DNA from: an uncultured Alphaproteobacteria bacterium
GTDB taxonomy: Bacteria > Pseudomonadota > Alphaproteobacteria > Rhizobiales > Ancalomicrobiaceae
DNA: 12,857 nt
Assembly: GCA_937892955.1 (NCBI GenBank)
Contig: CALBKH010000080.1
Coordinates: 1 to 12,857 of the forward strand
Direction of reading: 5' to 3'
Made by a program: the position numbers and the translations under genes
Shown: positions 1 through 7,158 of the stretch, one piece after another
Numbering within the stretch: the stretch's first letter is position 1
Layout of the letters: each line of letters begins with the position of its first letter
The notes under the pieces: generated by a model
What the model was told of the DNA's origin: nothing
What the model saw: the letters and a program-made list of their open reading frames with translations, nothing else
Databases searched by the model: none

Positions 1-78
1 AATGGCCGCGCAAACAGGCCGGACACATGACTGCTCCCAGTCCCGTCGAACCGAGCGCTCTTTTCCCTTGCAACGCAG

Positions 79-101
79 GGGCCGTCCACACATGACGGCC
101 C
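79..101. terminator. Perfect 8-bp hairpin downstream of the soxH-like gene
   Basis: GGGCCGTC (79-86) and GACGGCCC (94-101) form a perfect 8-bp stem around a 7-nt loop, 65 nt past the stop codon of the minus-strand soxH-like gene. It is placed where the operon should end. There is no T-run on the minus-strand side, so it is not a classical intrinsic terminator; it may stabilise the 3' end or assist termination. The remaining bases of 1-166 hold no gene that I can support. Confidence 0.35.
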
Positions 102-166
102 GTGGTGGGTCGCGCCGCCCGGAATGTCTCGAGCCGCCGCGCCGGTACCGATCGAGACGCCGTGGC

Positions 167-1186
167 TCAGAACTTCGCCTGCTCGGCCTCGAGATAGGCG
201 AGGTTGACGTAGCGGGCGATGTTGCGGTCCCAGCCTTCGGTCTCGGCGGTGCGGGAGGCGACGCGCGGGTCCTTCAGGACGAGGGGGAGCACGGCCTCGA
301 GCGGCGTGCCGTCGTCGATCGCCTCGGAGCAGGTCTCCCAGATCCCGGCGAAGAGTTCGCGCTGCCACGTCGCGACGCCGGCTCCGGGGGCGCCGTGGGC
401 GGGCAACCAGATCTTCGGCCGGGCCGCGGCGGTGAGCTTGTCGATGGTGTCGAGCGTGCCCTTGAAGGAGCCGTCGTCCATGTTGGCGATGCGGCGGTCC
501 ATGACGACGTCGCCGGCGCACAGGACGCCGTCCTCGACCACTTCGACGCAGATGTCGAAGGGCGTGTGGGCCTGGCCGTAGTGGTGCAGGCGCAGGGTGA
601 CGTCGCCGAGCGACAGTTCGAAACCGTGCTCGATGTCGCGATTGGGTGGCACGATGCGGGTGCCGAGCGTCGCGTCGTTGGTCCACTTCAGCATCGAATC
701 CCGCCACAAGGTGCCGGTCGCGCCTTCGATGGCGAGGCGGGTGCCGGCGAGCGACCAGATCGGCAGGTCGGCGCCGTAGGCGTCGACGAAGCCGTGGTTG
801 CCGAGCCAGTGGTCGCCGTGGAAGTGGGTGACGACGATGCCGATCACCGGCTTCGCGGTCAGCCGCCGCAGTTGCCGAATGGTCATGTCGGCGATCTGCC
901 GCGACGAGCCGGTGTCGACCACCACCACACCCTTGTCGCCGACGACGAAGGTGATGTTCGACATCAGCCCCTTGTTCTCGGGGGTGGGGGTGCCGTGCAG
1001 GGCGCGGATGATGTGGACGTGCGGCGAGATCGCGACGAGCGGCTGGTCCTCCACCGGCGGACCCTGGACGAAGTTCGCCACTTCGGTGGCCGCCTCGGCG
1101 AGGCCGGTGACGAGATCGGGCCGCAGCGCCACGGCGAGGCCGGCGAAGGCGCCGCCGGCGAGGAGCGTGCGTCGGGTCGGGGTCAT
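167..1186 (-). CDS. soxH: Exported metallo-beta-lactamase-fold hydrolase, SoxH-like
   Basis: This 339-residue protein has the metallo-beta-lactamase fold. The metal-binding signature HFHGDH is at residues 121-126, with further likely ligands H207 (GQAHTPFD), D226 (CAGD) and H264 (LPAHG). The N-terminus MTPTRRTLLAGG followed by a hydrophobic stretch is a twin-arginine signal, so the enzyme should be periplasmic. The start is set by AAGGAG 8 nt upstream (1195-1200); the frame stays open upstream to 1357, but that would bury the signal peptide. It is the last gene of the sox operon, 83 nt after the soxT-like gene. Zinc hydrolases of this type (SoxH) are found at the end of the Paracoccus sox cluster, and their substrate is, to my knowledge, not established. 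The SoxH name rests on family plus context; other quinoprotein-associated hydrolases look similar. Confidence 0.8.
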   Translation of the reverse strand: MTPTRRTLLAGGAFAGLAVALRPDLVTGLAEAATEVANFVQGPPVEDQPLVAISPHVHIIRALHGTPTPENKGLMSNITFVVGDKGVVVVDTGSSRQIADMTIRQLRRLTAKPVIGIVVTHFHGDHWLGNHGFVDAYGADLPIWSLAGTRLAIEGATGTLWRDSMLKWTNDATLGTRIVPPNRDIEHGFELSLGDVTLRLHHYGQAHTPFDICVEVVEDGVLCAGDVVMDRRIANMDDGSFKGTLDTIDKLTAAARPKIWLPAHGAPGAGVATWQRELFAGIWETCSEAIDDGTPLEAVLPLVLKDPRVASRTAETEGWDRNIARYVNLAYLEAEQAKF

Positions 1187-1194
1187 GCCGGATA

Positions 1195-1200
1195 CTCCTT
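1195..1200 (-). promoter_or_regulatory. Ribosome binding site deciding the soxH-like start
   Basis: AAGGAG on the minus strand lies 8 nt before the ATG at 1186. It fixes the start at the Tat signal peptide instead of the 57-residue longer open frame. Confidence 0.75.
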
Positions 1201-1269
1201 GTCGGGTGCGTTCGCGGCGCGCCGTGAGGGCCATCGGGAACGCAGGGGATCGCGGGACGGTACGACGCC

Positions 1270-2343
1270 TCACGAGGCGTCGCGGACCGGTTCGCCGTTC
1301 ATCGAGCCGTGATCGACGAGACGGTCGGTGGCGACCGCGCCGATCCACATCGACCACAACACGATCCAGGCGGTGAGCGCGAAGACCGAGGCGCCGGAGA
1401 CGCCGGCGCCGACGGCGCAGCCGCCGGCCAACACGCCGCCGAAGCCCATCAGGCAGCCGCCGGCGATGTAACGGCGCATGCTCGCTCCGCTTTCGAAGCC
1501 GACGAGCTTCAGATCACCGCCGAGCGTCGCGGCGACGAAGGAGCCGACGACCACGCCGGGGATCAGGCCGAGATCGAAGGAGACCCCGGCACCCGGCGGC
1601 GACAGCACGTACATCAGCATGTCGGCGGAAGGGGCGGTGAAGGAGAGCGAGTGGACCGGCACCACCTCGAAGGAGGAGGCGGCCATGGCGAAGTTGAACC
1701 GCCACGCCGCCGCGACCATCAGGCCGACACCGCAGGCGCCGATCCAGTACCAGATCGACAGCCGATTGCGGCGGGCGATGACGACGCCGGCGAGAAGCCA
1801 CGCCGCGGCGAAGAGGGCGCCGCCGATGTTGCCGAGGTGGAAGATGGCGAGGAGATCGCGCGCCGAACCGTCGATGGTCCACAGGCCGTTGATCCAGGTC
1901 CGCACCGGCGACAGCACGCCGACCAGCGAGGTCTGGGCGACGACCGCGAAGACCAGGCCGGAGAGCAGCGCCCGCAAGTTCCCGGTCGCCGAGAGCACGA
2001 GCATGCGGCTGGCGCAGGCGCGGGTCAGCGCCATGCCGGAGCCGAACATCAGCCCGCCGAGGATCGCCCCCGACAACGAACCGGGGTTGTTGAGCTGGCG
2101 CACCGTGCCGGTGTCGAAGAACCGGAAGACGATGAGCAACTGGGTGGCGATCAGGGCGGTGGAGAAGGCGAAGAGCCAGACCGCGAGCCGATCGCCGAAC
2201 CGCCCGCGCGACACCTCGATGGTGGCGGCGCGCAGGCAGAAGCGTGAGCGTTGCGCGAAGGCGCCGAAGAAGACGCCGATCACCGCGCCGCCGATCGCCA
2301 AGGCCCACTGATCACCGAACAGTTCGATGAGGCGATCGAGCAT
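1270..2343 (-). CDS. soxT: YeeE/YedE-family permease, SoxT-like sulfur-compound transporter
   Basis: This 357-residue protein is very hydrophobic, with many membrane segments, and belongs to the YeeE/YedE (sulfur transport) family. The duplicated family signatures are visible: RSRFCLRAA with C36, SGMALTRACASR with C110, and a C-terminal GGCLMGFGGVLAGGCAVGAG segment (C297, C309, residues 296-315). In characterised YeeE proteins conserved cysteines relay thiosulfate through the membrane; the same use here is inferred. The start ATG at 2343 has GGAGAG about 9 nt upstream. It follows the DsrE-like gene by 21 nt and is clearly in the same operon. Homologues near sox genes are called SoxT, proposed to import thiosulfate or another sulfur species; which substrate this one moves cannot be read from the sequence. 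Confidence 0.85.
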   Translation of the reverse strand: MLDRLIELFGDQWALAIGGAVIGVFFGAFAQRSRFCLRAATIEVSRGRFGDRLAVWLFAFSTALIATQLLIVFRFFDTGTVRQLNNPGSLSGAILGGLMFGSGMALTRACASRMLVLSATGNLRALLSGLVFAVVAQTSLVGVLSPVRTWINGLWTIDGSARDLLAIFHLGNIGGALFAAAWLLAGVVIARRNRLSIWYWIGACGVGLMVAAAWRFNFAMAASSFEVVPVHSLSFTAPSADMLMYVLSPPGAGVSFDLGLIPGVVVGSFVAATLGGDLKLVGFESGASMRRYIAGGCLMGFGGVLAGGCAVGAGVSGASVFALTAWIVLWSMWIGAVATDRLVDHGSMNGEPVRDAS

Positions 2344-2364
2344 GGTGGTGCGCTCTCCGACCGA

Positions 2365-2796
2365 TCAGGGCTTGATGTAGGCGTAGTGCTCGCGCGCCTG
2401 AAGCTGGGCGAGCCGGACGACGCCCGACGGCGTGTAGTCGGCCTCGAGCACGAACTTGTCCTTCGAAAGGTTCCGCCGCTTCATGGTGATCTGGCAGACC
2501 TCGAAGGTGACGCCGTTGGCCTTCAGGCCCGAGATCAGCGGTCCGTATTCGGCGCCGCTCTTCGGGTCCTTGGCGCCGTCGAAGAGGAAGTCGACGCCGT
2601 CGGCGTGGGTGACGACGGTGATCTTGGTGTCGGGCGCGACGTCGAGGTGGTTGCGGATGTTGCGCAGCCCCTTCATCGCCTGGGCGTCGGAATTGTCGAT
2701 GTGATAGACGACCATGTCGCCGGCGAGGGCCGGGGCGGCGAAGGCGACGACGAGCGCCGCGAGCACGAGGCGCAGAGACTTCAAGAGAGCAGTCAT
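2365..2796 (-). CDS. Exported DsrE-family protein
   Basis: This 143-residue protein starts with a cleavable signal peptide (residues 1-25, ending APALA) and continues as a small DsrE/DsrF-like domain: beta strand with MVVYHIDNSD, a VVTHADGVDFL core, and a single cysteine C101 in FEVCQITMKRRNL at the place where the family carries its sulfur-binding cysteine. DsrE-type proteins bind or relay sulfane sulfur; a periplasmic version in a sox operon could accept sulfur from SoxYZ or thiosulfate, but this is inference. The start has a strong GGAGGAGGG site and lies in a tight array: 26 nt after soxB and 21 nt before the soxT-like gene. I do not know a standard gene symbol. Confidence 0.8.
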   Translation of the reverse strand: MTALLKSLRLVLAALVVAFAAPALAGDMVVYHIDNSDAQAMKGLRNIRNHLDVAPDTKITVVTHADGVDFLFDGAKDPKSGAEYGPLISGLKANGVTFEVCQITMKRRNLSKDKFVLEADYTPSGVVRLAQLQAREHYAYIKP

Positions 2797-2802
2797 GGGG
2801 TT

Positions 2803-2812
2803 CCCTCCTCCC
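2803..2812 (-). promoter_or_regulatory. Ribosome binding site of the exported DsrE-family gene
   Basis: The minus-strand GGGAGGAGGG lies just after the soxB stop codon and 6 nt before the ATG at 2796. It settles the start: the same frame is open far into soxB, but only this ATG gives a signal peptide. Confidence 0.75.
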
Positions 2813-2822
2813 TTCGTGCCGC

Positions 2823-4544
2823 TCACAGCGCGGCGCCGGGGTTTCCGTCCATGTTCTTCAGTGTCGGCAGGTTGAGCTGCGGCGACTTCACGGTCTTCCG
2901 GGCGCGCAGGTGGCGCGCCACCAGATCCCAGATCGGTTCGCCGCCGGCGTCGCGGGCGCCTTCGGAAACCGGCGCCCAGCCGGCGACCTTGTAGGTCTTC
3001 GACGCCTCGATCGGCTTGCCGGCGAGGGTCATGTCGCCGATGCGGGCGCCCATCGCGGCGGTCGGGTCGCAGGAATAGGTCATGCCACCGACGCGCACCA
3101 TGTCGCCGCCCTGCTGATAGTAGGGGTCGGCGTTGAAGAGGTTGTCGCAGACGTCCTCCAGCACCTCCTTGATCTGCGCGCCGGTCATCGGCGTCAGCGT
3201 CGTGAAGGGATAGGTGATGGCGGTCTGGTCGAGCAGGTTCTCCATGGTGATCGCCTCGCCGGGCAGGATCGTCGTGCCCCAACGGAAGCCCGGAGAGAAC
3301 GAGATCTCGGCGTCCTTCTCGGCGATCAGCGCATCGAGGATGAGCTGGTCGAAGGAGCCGTTGAAGTTGCCGCGGCGATAGAGGAGGCCCTCGGAGACGG
3401 CGAGTTTCTCGCCGAGCTTGGCCTCGAAGGGGGCGCGGATCCTGGTGATCAGCGCGTCCATTTCGGCGTCGGGCTTCAACAGGTTGGCGAAGACCGGCAG
3501 CAGGCGGTAGCGGAAGTCGGAGACCTTGCCGCCCTTGACGTCGAGGTCGAGCACGCCGAGGAACTTGCCGTTGGAGCCGGCGTTGGTGACCAGCGTCTTG
3601 CCCGAGGGGTTCGACACGATGGTCGGCTTGGGCAGCCCATCGTGGGTGTGGCCGCCGAGGATGGCGTCGATGCCGGTGACCCGCGAGGCCATCTTCAGAT
3701 CGACGTCCATGCCGTTGTGGGAGATGACGACGACGACCCGGGCGCCCTCGGAACGCGCCTGGTCGACGGTCTTCTGCATGTTCTCTTCCTGGATCCCGAA
3801 GGTCCATTCGGAGACCATGTAGCGCGGGTTGGCGATCGGCGTGTAGGGGAAGGCCTGGCCGACGATCGCCACCTTGACGCCGTTGATCTCGCGCATCGAG
3901 AAGGGCTCGAACACCTGATCGCCGAAGTCGGTGGTCTTGATGTTCTGGGCGACGATCTCGATGTGGCCGGCGAAGTCCTTCTCGGCGATCTCCTTCACCC
4001 GGTCCTGGCCATGGGTGCATTCCCAATGGAGGGTCATGATGTCGACGCCGAGCAGCTTGGCGGCGTCGACCATGTCCTGACCCTTGGTCCACAGCGCGGT
4101 GCCGGAGCCCTGCCAGGTGTCGCCGCCGTCGAGGAGCAGCGAACCGGGGCGGTTGGCGCGGATGCGCTTCACCAGGGTGGCGAGATGGGCGAAGCCGCCG
4201 ACCCGGCCGTAGACCCGCGACGCCTTCTCGAAGTCGAGATAGGTGAAAGCGTGCGCCTCGCGGCCGCCGGCGGAAAGGCCGAAGTGCTTCAGGAAGGCCT
4301 CACCGACGACATGCGGCGCTTCGCCGGGCATGGAGCCGACGCCGAGATTGACGTTCGGCTCGCGGAACCAGATCGGCTTCAGCTGCGCGTGACAGTCGGT
4401 GATGTGGAGAAGCGAGACGTTGCCGAAGGCCGGGGCGTCGTAGAAGGCTTCGGCGGAGGCCTCGGCGCGGGCGATCTCGGACGGCAGCATCATGCCGGAG
4501 GCGGAGGCCACGGCGAGCAGATGCAGGAATTCACGGCGGTTCAT
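2823..4544 (-). CDS. soxB: SoxB, thiosulfohydrolase (sulfate-releasing)
   Basis: This 573-residue protein, the usual SoxB length, hydrolyses the sulfonate group from SoxY-bound thiosulfate and releases sulfate in the periplasm. It belongs to the 5'-nucleotidase-related metallophosphoesterase superfamily and uses a binuclear manganese site. Visible motifs: ITDCHAQLKP (D50, H52), LLLDGGDTWQGS (D142), LHWECTHG (H173, E175), ISHNGMD (H276) and GGHTHDG (H299, H301), then the C-terminal nucleotidase domain. MNRREFLHLL is a Tat signal, as expected for SoxB. The open frame extends upstream to 4697, but that extension lacks protein character and would displace the Tat motif. The ribosome site (GAGG) is only moderate. 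soxB is separated from soxX by 286 nt containing the palindromic repeat, so it may have its own mRNA level. My recollection is that the third motif is usually THWEFTYG, so the cysteine at 176 is a variation. Confidence 0.97.
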   Translation of the reverse strand: MNRREFLHLLAVASASGMMLPSEIARAEASAEAFYDAPAFGNVSLLHITDCHAQLKPIWFREPNVNLGVGSMPGEAPHVVGEAFLKHFGLSAGGREAHAFTYLDFEKASRVYGRVGGFAHLATLVKRIRANRPGSLLLDGGDTWQGSGTALWTKGQDMVDAAKLLGVDIMTLHWECTHGQDRVKEIAEKDFAGHIEIVAQNIKTTDFGDQVFEPFSMREINGVKVAIVGQAFPYTPIANPRYMVSEWTFGIQEENMQKTVDQARSEGARVVVVISHNGMDVDLKMASRVTGIDAILGGHTHDGLPKPTIVSNPSGKTLVTNAGSNGKFLGVLDLDVKGGKVSDFRYRLLPVFANLLKPDAEMDALITRIRAPFEAKLGEKLAVSEGLLYRRGNFNGSFDQLILDALIAEKDAEISFSPGFRWGTTILPGEAITMENLLDQTAITYPFTTLTPMTGAQIKEVLEDVCDNLFNADPYYQQGGDMVRVGGMTYSCDPTAAMGARIGDMTLAGKPIEASKTYKVAGWAPVSEGARDAGGEPIWDLVARHLRARKTVKSPQLNLPTLKNMDGNPGAAL

Positions 4545-4624
4545 GGCGCCACGCCTCGCAATTGGTCGGGTCGGGGGCAAACTGGTGTCGTGGACCGCGG
4601 AGCGATCCGGGGTCGACGCGTGTC

Positions 4625-4750
4625 CTACCAAAGGCCGAAGGTGCCGACGCACCCGGTCTTTGAATACACGCGAATTTCTCATTTGCGTCAGAGGCATGAG
4701 AAATTTGCGTCAGGAATACCATCGGTCATTTCCAATGGCCGATGGTATCA
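4625..4750 (-). repeat. Intergenic palindromic repeat, copy 1 (between soxX and soxB)
   Basis: The element has two inverted repeats. The first pairs CGCGAATTTCTC (4669-4680) with GAGAAATTTGCG (4698-4709) across 17 nt, extendable inward by two bases. The second pairs ATACCATCGGTCATT (4716-4730) with AATGGCCGATGGTAT (4734-4748) around a TCC loop. An ungapped alignment to copy 2 at 10612-10730 runs from about 4626 to 4717, with mostly transition differences, then continues through the second palindrome with a 7-nt gap in copy 2. Both copies have the same orientation relative to the surrounding minus-strand genes. The remainder of the soxX-soxB gap (4545-4624 and 4751-4830) shows no gene. The architecture recalls the two-palindrome mosaic elements of rhizobia (RIME) and enterobacterial BIMEs; identity with these is not claimed. 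Confidence 0.85.
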
Positions 4751-4830
4751 CGGCCCGACCGGCCGGCGCCGGTTCGGGGCGAGCGCCGTGCCGGAGGTTG
4801 CGAACGGATCGAAACCTCCGGCGCTCGGCG

Positions 4831-5469
4831 TCACTTGTTGACCGGCGAGGCCGGGTCGAGCAGCAGGGCCATCAGGTCCTTGATCTGAGCCTCGCTGAGG
4901 ATGCCCATGTGGCCGGCCCGCGGCATGTTGGAGCAGGCGTTGGACGACTTGGAGTTCCAGATCTTCGACCAGGTCTCCTTCAGCGCCGTCTCCGACGTGC
5001 CCTTCAGCTTGCCGTAGCCGGTGAGGCTCGGGCCGATGGTGCCGTAGGAGATCTCCTTCGGGTCGAGCTGATGGCAATTGTAGCAATTGCCACCGTTGAC
5101 CTGCTCGGCCTTGTCGGTCGAGGTCAGACCACGGCCCGACTGGGCGATCTTCTCACCCGACTTGAAGTCGCCGAGGAACTTGCCGTCGCTCGGCCACTTG
5201 ACCGAGGCGAGGTTGGCGGCCTCGATCTCGGCGCGCTTCTTCGCAGCGTCCTTGCTCGCCGCGTAGACCGGATCGGAGCAGAACGCCTGGGTGGGGTCCT
5301 GCTCGAGACGGGAGGTCTTGACCAGGCCGGCGTCGCGGAAGCCGCTCTTCAGCATGGCCTGGAAGGAGGCGTCGTCGGCGCCGGGACCCCAGGTGTGATC
5401 GGCGGCGAGCGCCGATCCCGTCAGGCCGAGGCCGGCGGCGAGGATCGAGATGTACGCGATCTTCTTCAT
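4831..5469 (-). CDS. soxX: SoxX, c-type cytochrome subunit of SoxXA
   Basis: This 212-residue protein has a Sec signal peptide (1-22, cut near ALA-ADHT) and a single haem-binding motif CYNCH at residues 129-133. The distal methionine ligand is most likely M182 in SNMPRAGHMG, and the C-terminal helix SEAQIKDLMALLLD is typical of class I cytochromes. SoxX receives electrons from SoxA when thiosulfate is coupled to SoxY. The about 100-residue segment before the haem motif makes it a long-form SoxX; C64 and C179 are extra cysteines outside the haem motif and might pair. The start has GAGGAG 6 nt upstream, and the gene is 10 nt after soxA, so the two subunits are co-translated. Order soxA then soxX differs from the Paracoccus order, where soxX comes first. 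Confidence 0.95.
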   Translation of the reverse strand: MKKIAYISILAAGLGLTGSALAADHTWGPGADDASFQAMLKSGFRDAGLVKTSRLEQDPTQAFCSDPVYAASKDAAKKRAEIEAANLASVKWPSDGKFLGDFKSGEKIAQSGRGLTSTDKAEQVNGGNCYNCHQLDPKEISYGTIGPSLTGYGKLKGTSETALKETWSKIWNSKSSNACSNMPRAGHMGILSEAQIKDLMALLLDPASPVNK

Positions 5470-5479
5470 GACCGTCTCC

Positions 5480-6295
5480 TCAACGCTTGATGCCGGGGGT
5501 GTTCATGGTGGCGCCGTTGGCGTGGCTGGCCATGAACATGGAGAGGGCGATGGTCACGTCCGAGGCGTAGATCGGCTCGGGGAAGCGCTGCTGGCGGAAG
5601 CAGTCGGCGAGACGCCACTGCATGCCCCACATCTGGCCGGAGGAGACACGGTAGGCCGGCCACGAGGTCCAGCCGGCGGCCGCGCCCTTGTGCGAATCGA
5701 TGAAGGGCAGCTCCTGCAGGCGGATGCGCACCCCTTCCTGCCCGTGGCAGGTCGAGCAGGAGAAGTCGTGCGGGCCGGCGGAATAGTAGAACATCCGCTT
5801 GCCCAGATCGAACATCTGCTTCTCTTTGGGATGGTCGAGCGAGACCGCGACCTTCTCTCCCTTGGACATGCCGGAGATGTAGGTGGCGATGGCGTTGAGC
5901 TCGTCCTTCTCCGGGGTGTTCCACTTGGCCGAGACGTATTTCTTCGTGTCGATGCCCTGGATCGTCTCCATGCAGGTGAGAACGCGGGATTCGGCGTCCT
6001 GGACCTTGTCGGTGTCCTTGAACCAGCGCGGCAGACGGGCGTAGGTGCCCGCGACCACGCCGGGTCCCATGCCGAGATCGCAGGTCTCGAGCGAGGCGTT
6101 CTTCGGACCGGCCTTCTTCTTCCAGAGTTCCTCACCCTGGGCTTCGAAGAGTTCGGCCGGATTGCCGTCCTTCAGCGCTTCACGATAGGCCTCGATACCC
6201 TCGATCGTCTTGTCGCCCTCGGCCCGAGCCGAGCCGGCGGTGAAGCCGGCGACGGCGAGACAGGCGGCGAAGCCGACGGCGAACCGTCGTGTCAT
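5480..6295 (-). CDS. soxA: SoxA, mono-haem cytochrome c, catalytic subunit of SoxXA
   Basis: This 271-residue protein has a signal peptide (1-25, GSARA) and one CxxCH motif, CSTCH at 180-184. The catalytic cysteine ligand is C232 in ADCFRQQRFPEP, the hallmark of SoxA, which forms a cysteine persulfide. Two further cysteines, C72 and C108, sit in the N-terminal domain where di-haem SoxA proteins carry the other haem; here no CxxCH is present, so this is the mono-haem type and the pair likely forms a disulfide. With SoxX it catalyses oxidative coupling of thiosulfate to SoxY. The start at 6295 has a strong GGAGGAGA site (6301-6308). The gene is 56 nt after soxZ and 10 nt before soxX. Confidence 0.96.
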   Translation of the reverse strand: MTRRFAVGFAACLAVAGFTAGSARAEGDKTIEGIEAYREALKDGNPAELFEAQGEELWKKKAGPKNASLETCDLGMGPGVVAGTYARLPRWFKDTDKVQDAESRVLTCMETIQGIDTKKYVSAKWNTPEKDELNAIATYISGMSKGEKVAVSLDHPKEKQMFDLGKRMFYYSAGPHDFSCSTCHGQEGVRIRLQELPFIDSHKGAAAGWTSWPAYRVSSGQMWGMQWRLADCFRQQRFPEPIYASDVTIALSMFMASHANGATMNTPGIKR

Positions 6296-6300
6296 GGTCG

Positions 6301-6308
6301 TCTCCTCC
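6301..6308 (-). promoter_or_regulatory. Ribosome binding site deciding the soxA start
   Basis: GGAGGAGA on the minus strand, about 5 nt before the ATG at 6295. The frame is open for a further 756 nt upstream, through soxZ and part of soxY, so this site together with the signal peptide sets the start. Confidence 0.75.
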
Positions 6309-6351
6309 CGTATGGTCTTCTCTTCGTTCTTCTCGTCGAGGCGCCGACCGA

Positions 6352-6663
6352 TCAGGTCACGGAGGCCTCGTCGGTGCGGGTGTCGCCCTTGTTGTCGGTC
6401 CAGGTGATGGCGACCTTGTCGCCGGCCTTGCCGCCCTTGATCTTGAAGGAGAGGAAGGGGTTCTTGGAGACCGAGGGTCCCCACTGCGCCGTCATCACGT
6501 CCTTGCCGTTGAGCTTGGCGGTGACCTCGGCGATGAACCACGCCGGGATGGGGTTGCCGGAACTGTCCTTGCGGAGGCCGGTTTCCATCTCGTGGCTCAT
6601 CAGAACCTTGACCTCGGTGACGCCGTCCTTGGAGGCGGCGCGGATCTTCATCGGATTGCCCAT
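6352..6663 (-). CDS. soxZ: SoxZ, sulfur-carrier partner of SoxY
   Basis: This 103-residue immunoglobulin-like protein has the usual SoxZ length and sequence features: KIRAASKDGVTEVKVLMSHEMETGL, then AWFIAEVTAKLNG, and FLSFKIKGGKAGDKVAITW near the end (quoted in parts). It binds SoxY and holds the swinging C-terminal arm. It has no signal peptide, as known for SoxZ, which is carried out of the cell bound to the Tat-exported SoxY. GGAGGAG 6 nt before the first ATG supports that start over the second methionine four codons later. It follows soxY by 24 nt, matching the stoichiometric need of a heterodimer. Confidence 0.95.
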   Translation of the reverse strand: MGNPMKIRAASKDGVTEVKVLMSHEMETGLRKDSSGNPIPAWFIAEVTAKLNGKDVMTAQWGPSVSKNPFLSFKIKGGKAGDKVAITWTDNKGDTRTDEASVT

Positions 6664-6687
6664 GTCGTTCTCCTCCGGTCCTCTCGC

Positions 6688-7158
6688 TCAGCCGCCGCAG
6701 CCGCCGAGGGTGACCTTGATCTCCTTGGTGGCGGTGAAGTACTTGCCGCCGGCCTTGACCAGCACGGTCACGTTGGAGGTCTGACCCATCTTGATGCGGG
6801 TGGTGACGTCGGGGACCACGTCGGGTCCGATCTCGAACAGCGCGGCGAGCGTGTTCGGGTTCTTCTCGACGAGGATCGAGATCTGCGTCGTCTCGGGGAT
6901 CTTGCTCACCGCCTGGACCGGAACGACGGCGCCGTTCTCGGCGATGTCGGAGGCGAGGATCTGCACGTCGCCGCTCTCGGCGGCGCCGGCGACACCGAGC
7001 GCCTTGTAGGCGTCGGCGCTCGACTTGCCGTCGAAGGCCGCCTTGTTCCATTCGGCATGCGCGAGATGGGAGACGAGCGTCGTCCCGAGCGCCGTGGTCA
7101 GCCCGAAGGCCGCCATCCGCGTCAGGAACCCTCGCCGGTTCACGGGTTCGATGGTCAT
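6688..7158 (-). CDS. soxY: SoxY, covalent sulfur-carrier protein
   Basis: This 156-residue protein ends in GGCGG (152-156), the diagnostic SoxY swinging arm; C154 carries thiosulfate and later sulfane intermediates. The N-terminus reads NRRGFLTRMA and then a hydrophobic stretch ending HLAHA (about residue 35), a Tat signal. The body (VQILASDIAENGAVVPVQAV and following) is the Ig-like SoxY fold. The start at 7158 has GGAGG about 10 nt upstream; upstream codons in the same frame look random and arginine-rich. It is the first gene of the soxYZAX-B operon and follows 432 nt of non-coding DNA, so the main promoter should lie there. Confidence 0.96.
   Translation of the reverse strand: MTIEPVNRRGFLTRMAAFGLTTALGTTLVSHLAHAEWNKAAFDGKSSADAYKALGVAGAAESGDVQILASDIAENGAVVPVQAVSKIPETTQISILVEKNPNTLAALFEIGPDVVPDVTTRIKMGQTSNVTVLVKAGGKYFTATKEIKVTLGGCGG

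Noticed and set aside
2..1312. Plus-strand open frame opposite the soxH-like gene, continued by 1309-2247 opposite soxT
   Set aside because: Both are antisense shadows; the minus strand encodes complete proteins with catalytic and membrane motifs.
4625..4750. Repeat copies as a MITE or degraded insertion sequence
   Set aside because: I see no terminal inverted repeats at the outer boundaries and no target-site duplication; the palindromes are internal. An intergenic structural repeat fits better.
2910..4841. Long plus-strand open frame opposite soxB (643 codons)
   Set aside because: It is antisense to a complete SoxB with all motifs; its product is rich in G, A, D, R, V as expected from reading the wrong strand of GC-rich codons.
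5480..7051. 523-codon minus frame joining soxA with upstream sequence
   Set aside because: Only the part from 6295 is protein-like. Upstream it runs out of frame through soxZ and soxY and is arginine-rich, so it is not a fusion.
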